Source: Liolophura sinensis (taxonomy: Eukaryota > Mollusca > Polyplacophora > Chitonida > Chitonidae). Taken from it: 60,000 bases of DNA. The translations under genes and the position numbers were made by a program. Shown here piece after piece: positions 1-13,100 of the stretch. The notes under the pieces were generated by a model. It saw only the letters and a list, made by a program, of their open reading frames with translations. It was not told the DNA's origin and did not search any database. The stretch's first letter is position 1; each line of letters opens with the position of its first letter. The stretch spans positions 29,495,608-29,555,607 of the forward strand of contig NC_088300.1 of NCBI RefSeq assembly GCF_032854445.1. Reading direction: 5' to 3'.

Positions 1-554
1 ATTTTTTCCATTCTGATCCCCTTTTAAACCTTTTTTTCCTCTATTTTAAGATATGTTATTAATCTGTTATGCACACGAGTCTGTAAGCTGAAACGGTATT
101 AATGATGGTACAAGAATCATTGACTCTTGAATATTCACCAAGTTTCAGCAGTACATTAGCTTGCTCTTCCTCTTCTAAACTGTTTCAGTTGCCTGCTAGA
201 ATTCAAAAGTTTGGCATGACAAATCTAAAACACAAAAGAAAGGATGTTCTAGTTAGATCATTTATTATGAACAGACCAAACTGAAATAATTGTCACCTTA
301 TGCATAATAACATTTAGGAGGTGTAGCATTGTAGAATCCTTTTCTATTCAAGAGTATATCTTATGCCATATGGCAACCGTTACATAGTTTGTGATAGCTA
401 GGAAGCTGTGTGGGTGTAACTTATAAAGCAGATCATTAATAAGATATATCCTTGATGGAATGCTGAAAGTAGTCATTTTCTATGAGAATTCCACCTTGGC
501 CTGTATTAATGCATACCTGCAGTTGTCCATTTTCTCTAGTCTCCTTCAGGTATG

Positions 555-590
555 AATATATATATGTATATATATATATATATATACACA
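555..590. repeat. TA dinucleotide microsatellite
   Basis: Near-perfect TA repeat with a single G interruption, ending in a short CA tail. Confidence 0.9.
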
Positions 591-1091
591 CCTTAGATGG
601 CTAAGTTCATGTAAGCCAGGTTAATCTTTGTGTTATATGAAGTTGATATGGCCTAATGTGGATGATGTGCTAACTTACAAATTGCCTAACCGGTATGGAG
701 TGAAGCCTTTTGCAACTTTAATTATATCCCTTTGCTTGCGCTATTATTTGCACCTCATCCAGCCGATGAAAGCATTGTTGCTAAGCCATTTTCAGTATTT
801 ATTACATGAACACTCACATCAGTACTCTTCCCAGGAATATGTTAAGAAGTCTGCTTCACTTTTGTGTTTATATAGCACCACACTTTGGTACAAGAAACTG
901 GTCGTACAGGAAAGCGCTGTAAGCTATTGTGATCCTTGTGTTTGGCTATTTGCTCATTGTTGACTGAAGTATTCGCGGATGTGTCTATATTCGGAGGAAA
1001 AAAGATGTGAAAGCTGAAGTTACATTCTATGAGTTCAATATAAACCAGCTTCTGGCAGATTAGTATACAGGTTGCATGACCTACTTCTGGT

Positions 1092-1149
1092 AGCCATATT
1101 GGAGTACTATGGATACAGCAGCCCATGTTAACAGGATTCCAGTATGGCT
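1092..1149. repeat. 58-bp hairpin element, copy 1
   Basis: The ends AGCCATATTGGAGT and ATTCCAGTATGGCT are near-perfect inverted repeats around a ~30-bp loop. A second copy with related loop sequence is at 14285-14344. Confidence 0.7.
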
Positions 1150-1175
1150 ACCTGGCTATTGTGGTGCCAAAGTGG

Positions 1176-1187
1176 TGACGTCACGTG
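1176..1187. promoter_or_regulatory. CRE overlapping an E-box
   Basis: TGACGTCA at 1176-1183 overlaps CACGTG at 1182-1187, a composite of CREB/ATF and bHLH-ZIP consensus sites. No gene start was recognised next to it, so function is unproven. Confidence 0.3.
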
Positions 1188-2149
1188 AAACCCCTCTGTT
1201 GATCTTTAGGGGGAGAGGGGAATGTAGTGAATGTAGTCAACTTGGCCTTTGCAACAGGTCACATTTTTTCTTGCATAAGTACTTAAAAGCCGGATGATGA
1301 ATTATGAACTGGGCACCTGTCCGTGAAAGCCAGGTAGTTTTCGGGCAAATGATTTCTGGAGAAGACTTTTCACAAGTATGCTTTCTTCTGTGTGATCTCT
1401 GAAGGGCATTTTCAGCTTGTCATCCCCTCACCATTAACTGTCCACCCACATGATCACATGCCATTTATACCCATCTGACCACTTGTGATACATAGTAAAA
1501 GCATGTTATACATTTGTTTTGTTTTAGTAGAAATCTACCAGTTCTATTCCTGAAGCTTGCATCTTTTAGCTTTGTTTCTGTAGCACGTATAATTATTCTG
1601 TGTATATGTAGCCAAAATGAAGTTTATGATGTAGGCCATCTGGTGTTTATGTCATCTAGGCTAGAGCTTTTCAAGAAACACTTAATATTCAAGATAAGTG
1701 AACATAGATGATGTACATGTAGATGACAGAGGTGTGCTTTGGATGTAGTCATAAAAAAGATTAACTTGATCGGACTGATAAACCCTGACCTTCCTGAAAG
1801 CCTGCAGGCTACATATGCATGTATACTTCAATACCTCAAGCATACATGTGAATATAAAACCTACAGTCATTTCATGGACATGTATTACTGACACAGTAGT
1901 ACACCAGCTGTTAAGCTGTGCGCTTTCTGCAGGCCGAGGGCTTTTGTAGGTTTTCCAGAATTCGTATCGGAATTTAATTTATATGTTTAATTTACAGCAG
2001 AGCAGAACAGGAAGCTGGTTTGCTTACCAATACATAAGTACAGATATAAGGTGTCCCAAGTACATGTAATAGATTTCGAAGCATTACAGTCTGTACTACA
2101 CATATTTAACTATTGTGTAACGTGCAAATCAGTTCACGGCCAAATCCTG

Positions 2150-2410
2150 GCCACCTGCCTAAAATGACCTTAAATTTCATCCATGACTGAGTTGCTCATT
2201 TTTTTCAGGTTTTGGAAATTCTGTTGATTTTAGAAAGGTGCTTTGAGAGGTGTTTAGAAGGTAGGATGATACCCTACTGGGAAAATGTAAATTTTAGCAC
2301 CTAAAGTGATATCTCATGACATTTATCCTTCAATAAAAAAAATGCTCTTTTGTGGTCAAATTTTTAGGTCATTTTGGGTATATCATACATATCCTCATTA
2401 CACCACTGTC
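2150..2410 (+). repeat. Dispersed repeat D, copy 1
   Basis: It shares TCCATGACTGA, GGTAGGATGATACCCTACT and a following A-rich AAATGCTCTTTTG block with 19450-19670. Confidence 0.65.
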
Positions 2411-4892
2411 ATCTATAATTTAAGATAAGTTGTTTTCATTTCTATCTTTATCTCGCTTGTTTTTGCTAAGTAGCATAATATTTTGTTGATACTTTATAGT
2501 TTCTCTGTGATCTACTGATGTACTTTTGTAAATAACAGTTTTATATCTTTGTGATTCAGTTTGATATTTAGTTTTTTCCCCCTGTCATAGATTTTTTCCA
2601 GACCAGCTTTTATAACCTGTAATGTTGCTTAATTAAATCTTGGCAGCTGCAGGCTTAACAAACCATATCTAACATTATTTCTGATGACTTAATATCGTCC
2701 CTATGTGTATGACAACCCATATAATGCTCAGAGTAAAGAGGCATTTCAGTATACATGTACAATGTAGTCTATTTACTTACAAAATTAAATCTTGAGCTTG
2801 GTTTGAGATTATCTACATTTTATTATAAACTGGAGCTCGTTTTACAACTCTTATTAATTTGTGGTCTTGAAATGCTCTTATGAAGTGCTGTTTCTAGGTT
2901 AAAATGTCATAATGCTTTGTGAAGCAAGTTTCCCAAAATTAATCAGCAAAAACTTTGGTAATGAGAGTATTATGTAGCTGTTCTCCTCACCTCATTGTGA
3001 CATTGCAATCCAGACAGTCTGCCCAGGTCAAGGTGATTAAGATATAAGATAGTGGATTGGCAAAGTTACATGAAATTGGCTCCAGGCCCATATTTATAAC
3101 TTTTCATGTAAAAAAGTTACAGTACTTTAGATACCAGCTTTCAGTACATCGACACTGACTTGGGCTTGACCAACTCTGTGTGTAAGCTAAGTGTCTATGG
3201 ATTCTTGCTGCTGTTGGAAGGGGAGGGAAAAGTAGGCCTGCGTCTTTGACAGCTTCCAGTAAGAGTGCCTGAGCTGTTTGTTTAGGCGTACATGTATAAT
3301 GACAACATAAAACTATACATATCAGTGTTCTTCAGGTAAAGGTTAGCCTGTCCATAGCCACTCTCGTGTAGATGGAAAACCTATGTCTATATCGGTAACA
3401 GTAATCTGCAAGAAAAACTACTGCATGTACATGTTATATAATTACTGTCAAACTGATGGAAAGGGAAGAGAGTTTTCCTCACACAAAATATTTTCAGGTA
3501 TTACTGGGCAAAAAGTGAGAAATCTTAATGTAGTAATGATGTAAAGTCACAGTTGCTCTGTTTCGTTCAGTTGGCAATGCCAGTCAGATTTTCGATGCTG
3601 CTTGTATCTTCGAATATATAGTTAGACTTACAAAGTGTGCCCATTCATGATTAACTCTCAAGATGTGAATAATTTTTCCCTTTTGTACTTTTTCCAAGGT
3701 TCCTTGTGTAAAAAAAATAAATATTCTATCATATTAAGTCTTCACCAACTCTCATGTATGTGTAAGTTTGTTTTGTCTGTGTTCTATCAGTGAGGAGGCT
3801 GAAGTGTGGTAGTCAGACACTTCTGGCACTCCGTAAGATGTTGTTGAATGTTCACCATTTTCATGTCTTCACCTCTAAAATTCAAATATGAACATTTCCC
3901 ATGATAATAAATCTGTTATAAACTCTTTACTTGAAAGTACTCATCTTTCAGTTATTTTTAATATATCTTCTTGATATTCCCCCACAGTTCTTGGGGGATT
4001 TGTGGCAAGAAACCCTGGTAAGATTGCTCAGGTGGTCTTGCATGCAGTTCATTGGCGATTGCTTTTGTCCCACTTCTGTGGCATGTACCATAATGTTACT
4101 CTGCCGGGGTGAAGCTATGTGTGGAAAAGTATGTCTGTGGTTTACCCTCATTTCTTCCTCCTTTAAAACTGACTGCTGTCATACAAATAAAGATTCTAAA
4201 ACACGGCAATAAAAATAAATCTAATTAAAGCTGTTATCCAAAAGCATTGCTGGGGTCCACACTTTACCGTATCTGGTAGCCTGATGTCTGTAAAATTTGT
4301 GGTGATGGGGGGGAAAGGTGAAAAAAGATTGGCAGGGATTCTCTGGAATTGAATCCCAGGCAGCTATATACAATGTTTATTGGGGCTTATGTAAAGTCCA
4401 GTGAAAAGAAAATAAACATTGCTCTCAGATAGCAGTGCTGCGCAGTGTGGACAGCAATTCCAGGGATCGGCTCAGTTCGTTCTGCATAAGTTGGATGCTG
4501 AATAGTAAAAATGAAAAGGGGAAAAGATGGAAAGGAATGTACTGGATTTGAACCCTAGACTGCCAGTCATCATTTACTATGGGCCTTGTACTCAAGGCTA
4601 GCATATTGCAGTTTTACAAGCTGACTAAGAATAATAAATAATCTGCACAATTTCAAGAGGTGTCCAACTAGGATAGTGTGGACCCTAATAAATGAACATG
4701 TATGAAATGTCGGACATCTTGAATATAAACACGTGTACAGCACTGTTGCTGTGTTCTAGCTTTTAAGAAACGTACTATATGTATTGTAGAAACGCGAATT
4801 AAATGGGTGTTCAGTTTGCTTAATGTGAAATTCCGCTTCTCTTTGTAAATTTCTTCAAAATGATTGTGGGTTCTCCACTGGCGGAGGTGCTT

Positions 4893-5078
4893 AGTGAATC
4901 AGCATGGCAAAACAGCTCAGGAGCCTCTCACCGCTGCGACTGCTGAGAGTTCTAGTCCTGCCCAGGCTGGCTTCCCCTCCCTTTGTGGCTCACCCTGGTT
5001 TCCTCCCGGCATAATGCTGTCGTTGTATAAGTGAAATATTCTCAAGTATGGCGTAAAACATTAATCAAATAAATAAAT
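4893..5078 (+). mobile_element. SINE C copy
   Basis: It carries AGGAGCCTCTCACC, the TTTCCTCCC-GCATAATGCTG block, and the 3' end TAAGTGAAATATTCT followed by an AATAAATAAAT tail. Confidence 0.8.
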
Positions 5079-6803
5079 CAAAATGATTGGACTGACGCAT
5101 GAACATTGGTATACCTGATAGCATGTAAATCTTGCTTAAAATGTGAATTCCACGCCATGAAAGAGCTAGTGGCGTTTTTGTTTGCCACCCAGCATTTAAG
5201 GGAATAGCCAAAGGTTGGTTCACATGGTGTCTTGTGTACTAAGGCTGGGTAGGGTGTTCTGTCTGGTGTCTGAGCAGTGAAGCAGCACTCTTGAACTGTT
5301 GATAAGTAGATGTGAAAAAAAAAATAGCGATGAATCCATGCCAATGAGATAAATGCATCTGTCATTTCTCACAACTTCTTTTGTGAAGAGCATGTCCCAC
5401 ACAGATATTAGATCAGTACCTTCTGAAAGGGATACAAAGTTAATGCTGATTGGCCGACAGTGGAAATATAACTTAATGGGTTAAAGATCAGCTGACTTGT
5501 GTGCTGCTGTAATAAAATTTCAGGCAAATATTTTGTTTTGAAAATTGAAGCCCAAAATGGCCACTGCTTCTGTTATTAAGAGGCCTACTTGAAATAAACT
5601 TGCATGATTCCAAGGGATGTGTTTTTATTTCTGGATGCTGATTAAAGATTACAGAACCATTAGTGGTGAGGCTTATCCCAAAGGCTACATACGGTATGCA
5701 AAGTGATCTAAGGGGAAGTAAGCATGTGCTTCTGAGCAACATGCAGCGACTGGATATGACAGGTGGCCCAAATAATTACCTCCCTTGCCACGTAAAGCCA
5801 GACAACTTAGTTAGATCAGGCCACAGACGCCCATTAGTTTTTTTTAAAACAATAATGTTAACATTTAGCGCTGTAGCTCAGTCCCAAACATTACGTGGCC
5901 AATAAGCTTTGGTGCATACCTGGCCCAGCCTGTGACAAAGAAGCCATAAAAATCTTGACAGGTTGACCATCAAAATCTGGACCTTTCTATGCCGGCGGCT
6001 GGGAGGTGTGCCTAGCAACACCAAGGCGACGAAACTCGCAGCCTCATCACCACCTGTCTGCGTGTGTCCTCTCGCCCAGACTTTCAAACTTTCATCATTA
6101 AAACTCATACCTGCCCAAAGCTTAGCCATTTCCCATCATTTTGATACCAAGCATGCTCCTGTATACCCCAAAACGGCAGGATGGCAGCAAAAAAAAAGAC
6201 TTTTTTCACCATAAAATACACAGAATTACATTCGTCCCTCCCAAAAAAACTGAAGTTGTAATGGGGGCCTGTGTCCACACTATGATCAGATTCCTATTGA
6301 CCCACCATACAAAACCGGTAATAATGTGAAAAAGCCGTTCTGGAGCAAGTTTCCTTAAGCTGTCCTAAGGTAATGAGCATGTACACGGTCATGCCTAAGT
6401 GCTTCAAGCAACCCCTAGCCACCACTCCTCAACATCCATGAATTAACATTTTTAACAAAACACAGAAGCAAAAACTGACAAAAAAGTAGATTTTAATGAT
6501 GAAGATGATCAGATTTTACATACATAGAATAAAAAGCCTGACCGAAGGATAACTGGGTTTGAGGATAATGTACATAACTCCTCTTTAGGTTAAAACTTTG
6601 ACATATTCTATCCACCTTGTACATGATCCTATATCCTGTACACTAATTCAGACACAAATTTAATAGTTTTGCTAATAAGGAATCACCAAGTGAAGTGATA
6701 CAGGTTACCACAAAAACAGATGATGAAAAAAGACCAGATGAGGTGATTTATAACTTTACATGTCACACTGTCCTGATACATTTACCTTGAATAATGATTA
6801 AGA

Positions 6804-6809
6804 TTTATT
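6804..6809 (-). terminator. Candidate AP4M1 polyadenylation signal
   Basis: AATAAA read on the minus strand, about 195 bases past the AP4M1 stop; a second near-copy lies about 10 bases upstream. It is inside the tail of a sense-oriented SINE C fragment. Use of this site is inferred. Confidence 0.45.
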
Positions 6810-6850
6810 TCATTTATTTGATTGGTGTTTTACACCACACTCAGCAATGA
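6804..6850 (-). mobile_element. SINE C 3' fragment
   Basis: Minus-strand 3' end of the family (CACCAATCAAATAAATG). It lies in the AP4M1 3' region in sense orientation. Confidence 0.65.
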
Positions 6851-7003
6851 TTCAGACAATGTATCAACATTCTCAATTAATAGGGATCAATCATATTATT
6901 ACCAGTCAATAAAAAAGATGACAGAGGATGTAATGTTATAAGTTAGTACAATAAAAGTCAAATTGTCCTCATACCTTGCTTATAAAATGACATAAATAAA
7001 TTC

Positions 7004-7198
7004 TCAGATTTTAACAAGAAAGGAGTCACTGACTGTGATATAGCGTACCCAGCGATATGGTACATAGCCCACTTTTCTATCGTACACTCTGAGAGAGCGT
7101 ATGTGAAAACCTGAAGATGTTAGTCCAGAAATCTCAAACTCCATGGCAATTGGCCCGATCTCTTTTCTCTGTAACTTGCGTCCTGTCTGGCTGATCAG
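7004..7198 (-). CDS. AP4M1: AP4M1 last coding exon
   Basis: The acceptor is TTACAG and the stop is TGA at 7006-7004. It encodes LISQTGRKLQRKEIGPIAME, then FEISGLTSSGFHIRSLRV and the C-terminus WVRYITVSDSFLVKI. The GP-A--FE----TSSG-H-R-LR block and a terminal W-R-----D---I are standard for AP-4 mu. The stop falls at the expected family position. Confidence 0.96.
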   Translation of the reverse strand: MISQTGRKLQRKEIGPIAMEFEISGLTSSGFHIRSLRVYDRKVGYVPYRWVRYITVSDSFLVKI

Positions 7199-10100
7199 CT
7201 GTAACAATTTAAAGGAAATGTATCAAACATTTGGCGCATTTATCTCAAGGGGAAAAAAAAGCATTTAAAATGTGAGTGAGTGAGTGCTTGGGGTTTAACG
7301 TCATACTTAACAATTTTTCAGTCATATGACGACGAAGGAATCATTAGAGTGCATGTAATGTGCCTCCTTGTTGCAGGACGGATTTCCACTGCTCTTTTAT
7401 CTAGTGCTGCTTCACTGAGATGCCTTACCGAAGGCAAGTAAGCCGCCCCGCCCGAGCCATTATACAGATATGGGTCAACTAGTCATTGCAAAATACCCCT
7501 CATGCTGAACCCCAAGCGGGGAAGCTGCAACTTCCTCTTTTAAAGTCTTATGTGAGACTTAACCCAGGATTGACCATGGATCTACCGCTCCCGAACTGGA
7601 CGCTCCACCACAAAATGCCAGTACAGACCTTCATGCAAGGGTTAAGGGACAAATTGGGCATTATGATTTAGACGTTTGCATTTGATGTACAAAAGCCAGC
7701 AATGCAGGTTTAGCCAGATTTTGAAACCATGTCCAACATTTCTACTGTTGTCCCTGTCTCTCCCATGTTAATTTTCTCAGAACAAGGTGTCTCAGACACG
7801 AGACATCCCCTGGCTAAACCTATGATGTTCATACAAAACAGCATTATTCTGTCACCATTTTCAGTTTCCACACGTAGCTGCAACCTGCAACAAGTGGCTT
7901 GGACGGTCTCCAAATTTCTTTTACATCCTATGTGTAAGTCTGGGGGCAAATATCTTATATAATCCAGGGGTCTGAGTGAAAACACCATGGACTTGTCTTC
8001 GGGATGTTTCAGCTATTGTGAATTGACCCTTGCTTTAGACATGATAGAGATGATGTCCAAGGTTAACCCACCTCTACATTTGTAGTTATATCCTCCTTAT
8101 TATTTATAAATAAGTCAAATGTCAAGATTTAAAATCAACATTTTGTTTGATGATGCTTCCAATCTGAGCTCAGTTAAGTCATTTCTACAGCATTTACTGA
8201 AGGTGTCATGTAAGGTGCCACGTTTACACATGTTTGTGAAGACCTATAGCTAAAACATTCAACATAAAAAGTTCAAATACACAAAATCATTATATTATCC
8301 AAATATAAATAATAAACAGAATATTGCATAAAGAAGATTGCATACCATAAATATTTGAGAAGTGAAGTGATAACCCAAACAACACTTGGCGTCTCGTGGG
8401 TCATCATTTCCACTTCTCATTTTGGGCAATATTGTTGGTATTCAACATTCACAGTGCAATATCTTCGATACAGTTTCAACCCTCTGCAGACAATGGTTAC
8501 CCTGAATCTGGAGACATGCTCCAGGCCTCCTGTGAACCTCTTGAATCCTCCACACGAGCAGGCCCTGAGCAGACAGGAGGCTCAGCTGTCTGATCACTGC
8601 CACTGAGCTGTTGTGTGATGCTGTAACATAATTATGTATATCAGCTGTTTCTGATGAAACAAAGGAAACAACTATCTAATAAATAAATAACTAAATAAAT
8701 AAAATTTTTTTCTTGAATCCTGATTTAGTTGAGCTTATTTCTGCCAATACAAAACGGTCAGGGTAATGAATGTCTTGTAAATATTTGTGTTCCATTTTAT
8801 TCTGCTCAATGCAAAAAGTGTCCAAAAGGGCCTTCTCTGATCAAACGAAACAAATGGTTTCTGGCCCGACGTCTACTAGACCTTCATCTATGAAGATTCA
8901 ACTACATCCTTAATCACCAGATCTCACAGGTGTCGGGTGAGGTACTATGGTTTCATGCAGAAACTGGTTTCCTCCTGTCCATAAACCTGACATTTTTCAT
9001 AGGTGAAGTATTCTCCAGTACGGTGTATGAAACCAAGCATTTAATAAATAAGCAAAATGGCCATGATAATTAATTGAAAAAAACAAGAATAGTTTGAAGG
9101 AAAACCAGCCAATCTTGTTAATATCAAATAACTTGTTATTCCATCAGCATTATTATTCCGGGTAATAGAGTCTCAAACAGAGTAACTAACGCAATGTTTG
9201 TATATGAGCGGTTATAAATTGTTCACTCTATGCAAAAATAAAATCTTGAATTCTGTTAAATCGGTAGTGTCACATGAATAACTATGCCAGGCAGCAGGAC
9301 AATAATGAACAGTAAACATCAGTAAGAAGCTTACTGCCATGGTCATACATGACCTTCAACTCCAGAGACACTAGGCACATGACGGTTACAAAATTACTGA
9401 TCCACCTGACAATTGTTTTTCTGACGGACATGTTGTGCTACTGATGCTGTGATTATCAGTCCAGACAACAGTATATAAGGGCTAGCATAAATCACACCAC
9501 GTTTACTTATATATCACAAAAAAGAAAACGATGCATTTATTTATCTGATTGTACTCAAGAATATTTCACTTATATGATGGCTGCCAGCCTTAATTGTGGA
9601 GGAAACAGGGCAGACATCCACATCCATGAATTCATGTATTACCTGGTGACATGTTTGGAGACTGGTACTTTGACAATGACATTGACAGCATGAGTATTGG
9701 AAGAGAAAGTTCCCTTTATCCGCAGCACCAGCTCAGTGTCTCTGAGAAAGAAACATTTTGACACATTTTGTCATAGTTTTGTATCCACAAAATAAACCAT
9801 GTCTGTATCCTGATCACTACCTCATCGACAAATTAATACTTGATAATTAATAGCGATCTAGTTGAATTGATTTTGTTCACCATTTTGTAACTAGGAACGC
9901 CACAATAAAGCTCAATATTTTTCACCCTTCTTTCCAACTGGTCTGCTAAGTTCAGCATGGACGCCATATGTCGTTCTTGGAATATTTGCTTATGATACAT
10001 TTGCGTACATTTTTATTGCGTACAGTGACAGTCTACCGCAATTGTTGCCTGCCATCCTGTACTATACCTGGACTGTTCAGCTTCTCCCACAAATACCTTC

Positions 10101-13100
10101 ACCTGGAACGGAACCTCTGACGGCAAGTCACCGCTGACTGTGTAATTCATCAAGGAAAACTAAATGAAACAAAAACAAACAAATTTGTACAAATAATTAC
10201 ATGAAATGTTGCACATGTTATGGCAATTATTAAAGCAAATAGTCTCATTGAAAACAGATGAGGCATCTCACTGTTCAACTGTATATTTTTATTCGTGTGA
10301 TTGTGGTTTAAATGTCCGACTTCCCTAAATGTTCCCCTGACACAATATTTACCACTATGTTAGTCTGGGAGATATGTCAACTAGTTGCAATTTAATAAAA
10401 CACTGAAGTTGGACTTTCTGCCTATCAGCTGGGAGGGGCGGGGGGCTAGCCGGGTGATGTCATGCTGGTAAGACCTGCCTGTGAACATGTATTGTTCAAG
10501 TCCTGCAAGGCATACCCGAATGCATGCATTAGGCCTATGCCCACTGTGTGACCATTCTTTTAGCCAAGTCAAGCAATACCGGGTGTGACACAAGGGTAAA
10601 TGCAACTATCAATGGAAGTAATCTTTATGTTTTAAAAAAGTATCACCGGCAAAAATAGATAAGGTTTGAAGCATATTGAACGGAAACAGCAATTGGTAAC
10701 ACTGAGAAACTTAAAATGTTGTCTGGGTCCCTGTCATGGGTTTCAAGGTATGGAATGCTATCGGGTATTATGGGTGCACAGCGGCCTGTGGTGAGGTGTG
10801 AACTGAGCTGGAGGGCTGCCCTGTAGACTCGTGACCGTTGTACAACAAAGGCTAGCCACTCCCTACAGTTCATGGAGTCACAGCCTGCTGTATCAAACAA
10901 AGAAGTGGCTAAACAGTTTCTGCATTCCGGGAGTGAAAAATCCGGATGTCTTTCCTTTTTCGTCTGTCTTTTTTGGGGGGTATATTATAAGGCTTGTCCT
11001 TTTCTTCTAGAAGGTATGGCTCATATGGCTGCGATCAAGTCCTCCGTACATCAAAGGGTTTTGATCTGTTCCATATTTTCTCAATCTGTGGCATTTTTAG
11101 GCCATGTATGTAACTTTACAGTATCCTGTTTTGTGTTATTGCAGTCGCAAGCCGCATTTGGGCATGGAATAATCTTAAAATTAGCTGTAAAAATATAACG
11201 ATTGCCTCCTGTTCTCTCTGTTGTACACTTAGCGAAACCTCAGATGCCTGCAGTGAATAAGGTCACAAGGTCAACAGTGATTTGATCGTAGTGGAGCAGA
11301 TTTTCTGATGTTTAATCACCAAATTCTGTCGTTTTGCATCCGTTTTCGATGCTTTTAGTGGTCGGAATCAATTCAGGGGACATCAAACCATATATCTGCA
11401 GTTTGGAAGGCGCAGCACTGAAGATCTATTTTAATCAAAGACATCAAAAGCACACAATATTTGCAGCAGTCATTGCAGGAAATTAATGAGACACAGAAAA
11501 ACAGATGTACAAAGACCCAAAATTAACATCCCCCACTTATATATATGCTGATATATGCACAGAATCAGAAAATTTGATTGTTGCTAACCTCGCCAGCAGG
11601 AGGTTGTACCACCAGAATTCTTGACTCCTCGAAGTCGTCTAATTTCACAGTGGGATGAAATGTACAACAGTTCAGTTGAACGTGACTGCCATAACCTGAA
11701 AGATGAATCCTGCAAGTCAGACTGAGGGAGACGAACATATTGCAAAAAATGCGGCTAACTTTTTCCAAACTCCTGGCAAAATAGATTATTACAGGTTTCC
11801 AAATGTGAACGAAAAGGAGTTTCCTTTCTTTAGAAGCATTCTCAAGAACCATTCAGTTTAAGTACAAATTTTCACAAGAGTAGTAATGGACACTATTTTG
11901 GTACCTTATTTATCAGTTGACTTTGAACAAAATAATCCAATATGATATTTAACACTGAAAAATTAAGAAATTTTAAAGGCTTGTTGTAATATAAGGTTTT
12001 TCAAAAACTATCAACAAAATTCAAGCACTTTCCCAAGACCAATGGAAACGTAAAGATATAAGACATAAATAAGACATAAAAAGGATTATCTTTAATCGTC
12101 ATGATTTCCATCTGTCTGAAAACAGTTTACACATGACATGTACAGTTGCAATATGACCTTTCTCTAAAAAACATGTCTACTTGTCTAATTTTATGTAAGG
12201 CTATATGTCACAATGGCTATGAAAATCGAAACAAATGTTTTGGACATGCCAGTAAACGGATGGGTACAGAGTTACCCAGCCTAGGAATTCTCTTACCTGA
12301 TGAAGACTTATCCTGGTTTATTATTAGATCCTCATTGACTGCTATCTTAATAGAGGGATTTCCTGCCAGGAAGCTTCGCATGTTTACACTGCCATTAACC
12401 TCTGACCTCATCACAGTCCCCTAATAACACAACACCAATGATGTTAAAGGCAGTAAGATTATTTATTTATCTGACTCTTGTTCGCGTTTTTTTTTCAAAT
12501 GTATCAGAGCATTCAGTTTTTTGGGTGGAGGAAACTGGAGTGCCCAATGTAAACCACCAACCTTTGGCAAGCTATTGACATACTTTCACACATGTGAAGA
12601 TAAAGATATGCATACCATAGTCTTTATAACAAACGTTATACTGTGCTAATGGCCACACGCTAGCACTGTCAACTGTTTAATGTCATTAAGGTCCCCGAGT
12701 AATATCGCCAAAAGTACAAAGACATGCCATTGTTTTATTTCAAATAGCAAATAGTATGTCAGCTATAACACAGATTTCAGTGTGTACATATATTTTTTTT
12801 TTCGACTCGAGGTATGATTGTCCACGGGTAGTTTTTGTCATTTAAAGGCTTATCAGGGTCACTAGGTGAAATACATACATTTGGTCCTATAACAGTGTTC
12901 ATCCTTTCAATCACATCCACGAATATCTCATTTTTGGTAGATCCAGCAACCTAGAAACAAGAAATGAGAATTTTCTAAAGGCTCCATATTGTCCAATTGC
13001 TGTGACATTGTATATCAGCAAGACTAAAGTTTTTGCCATTATGTTCTTCATCTTGTAAACATGATGAAGGATGGTCGTGAGTTTACTCCTGGTTCTGCCC

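Larger units (their letters stand above)
1..6803. other. No recognisable gene; repeats and AT-rich DNA
   Basis: No ORF here shows family motifs or a consistent splice chain. The stretch carries a TA microsatellite, a hairpin element, a dispersed repeat (2150-2410) and a SINE C copy (4893-5078). A somewhat GC-rich stretch at 5960-6130 is open in both strands but matches nothing I recognise. Convergent 3' UTR of a gene outside the window is possible. Confidence 0.5.

Noticed and set aside
5960-6214. GC-richer stretch open on both strands, possible exon
   Set aside because: Neither translation shows a recognisable domain, and no convincing splice chain connects it to another exon.
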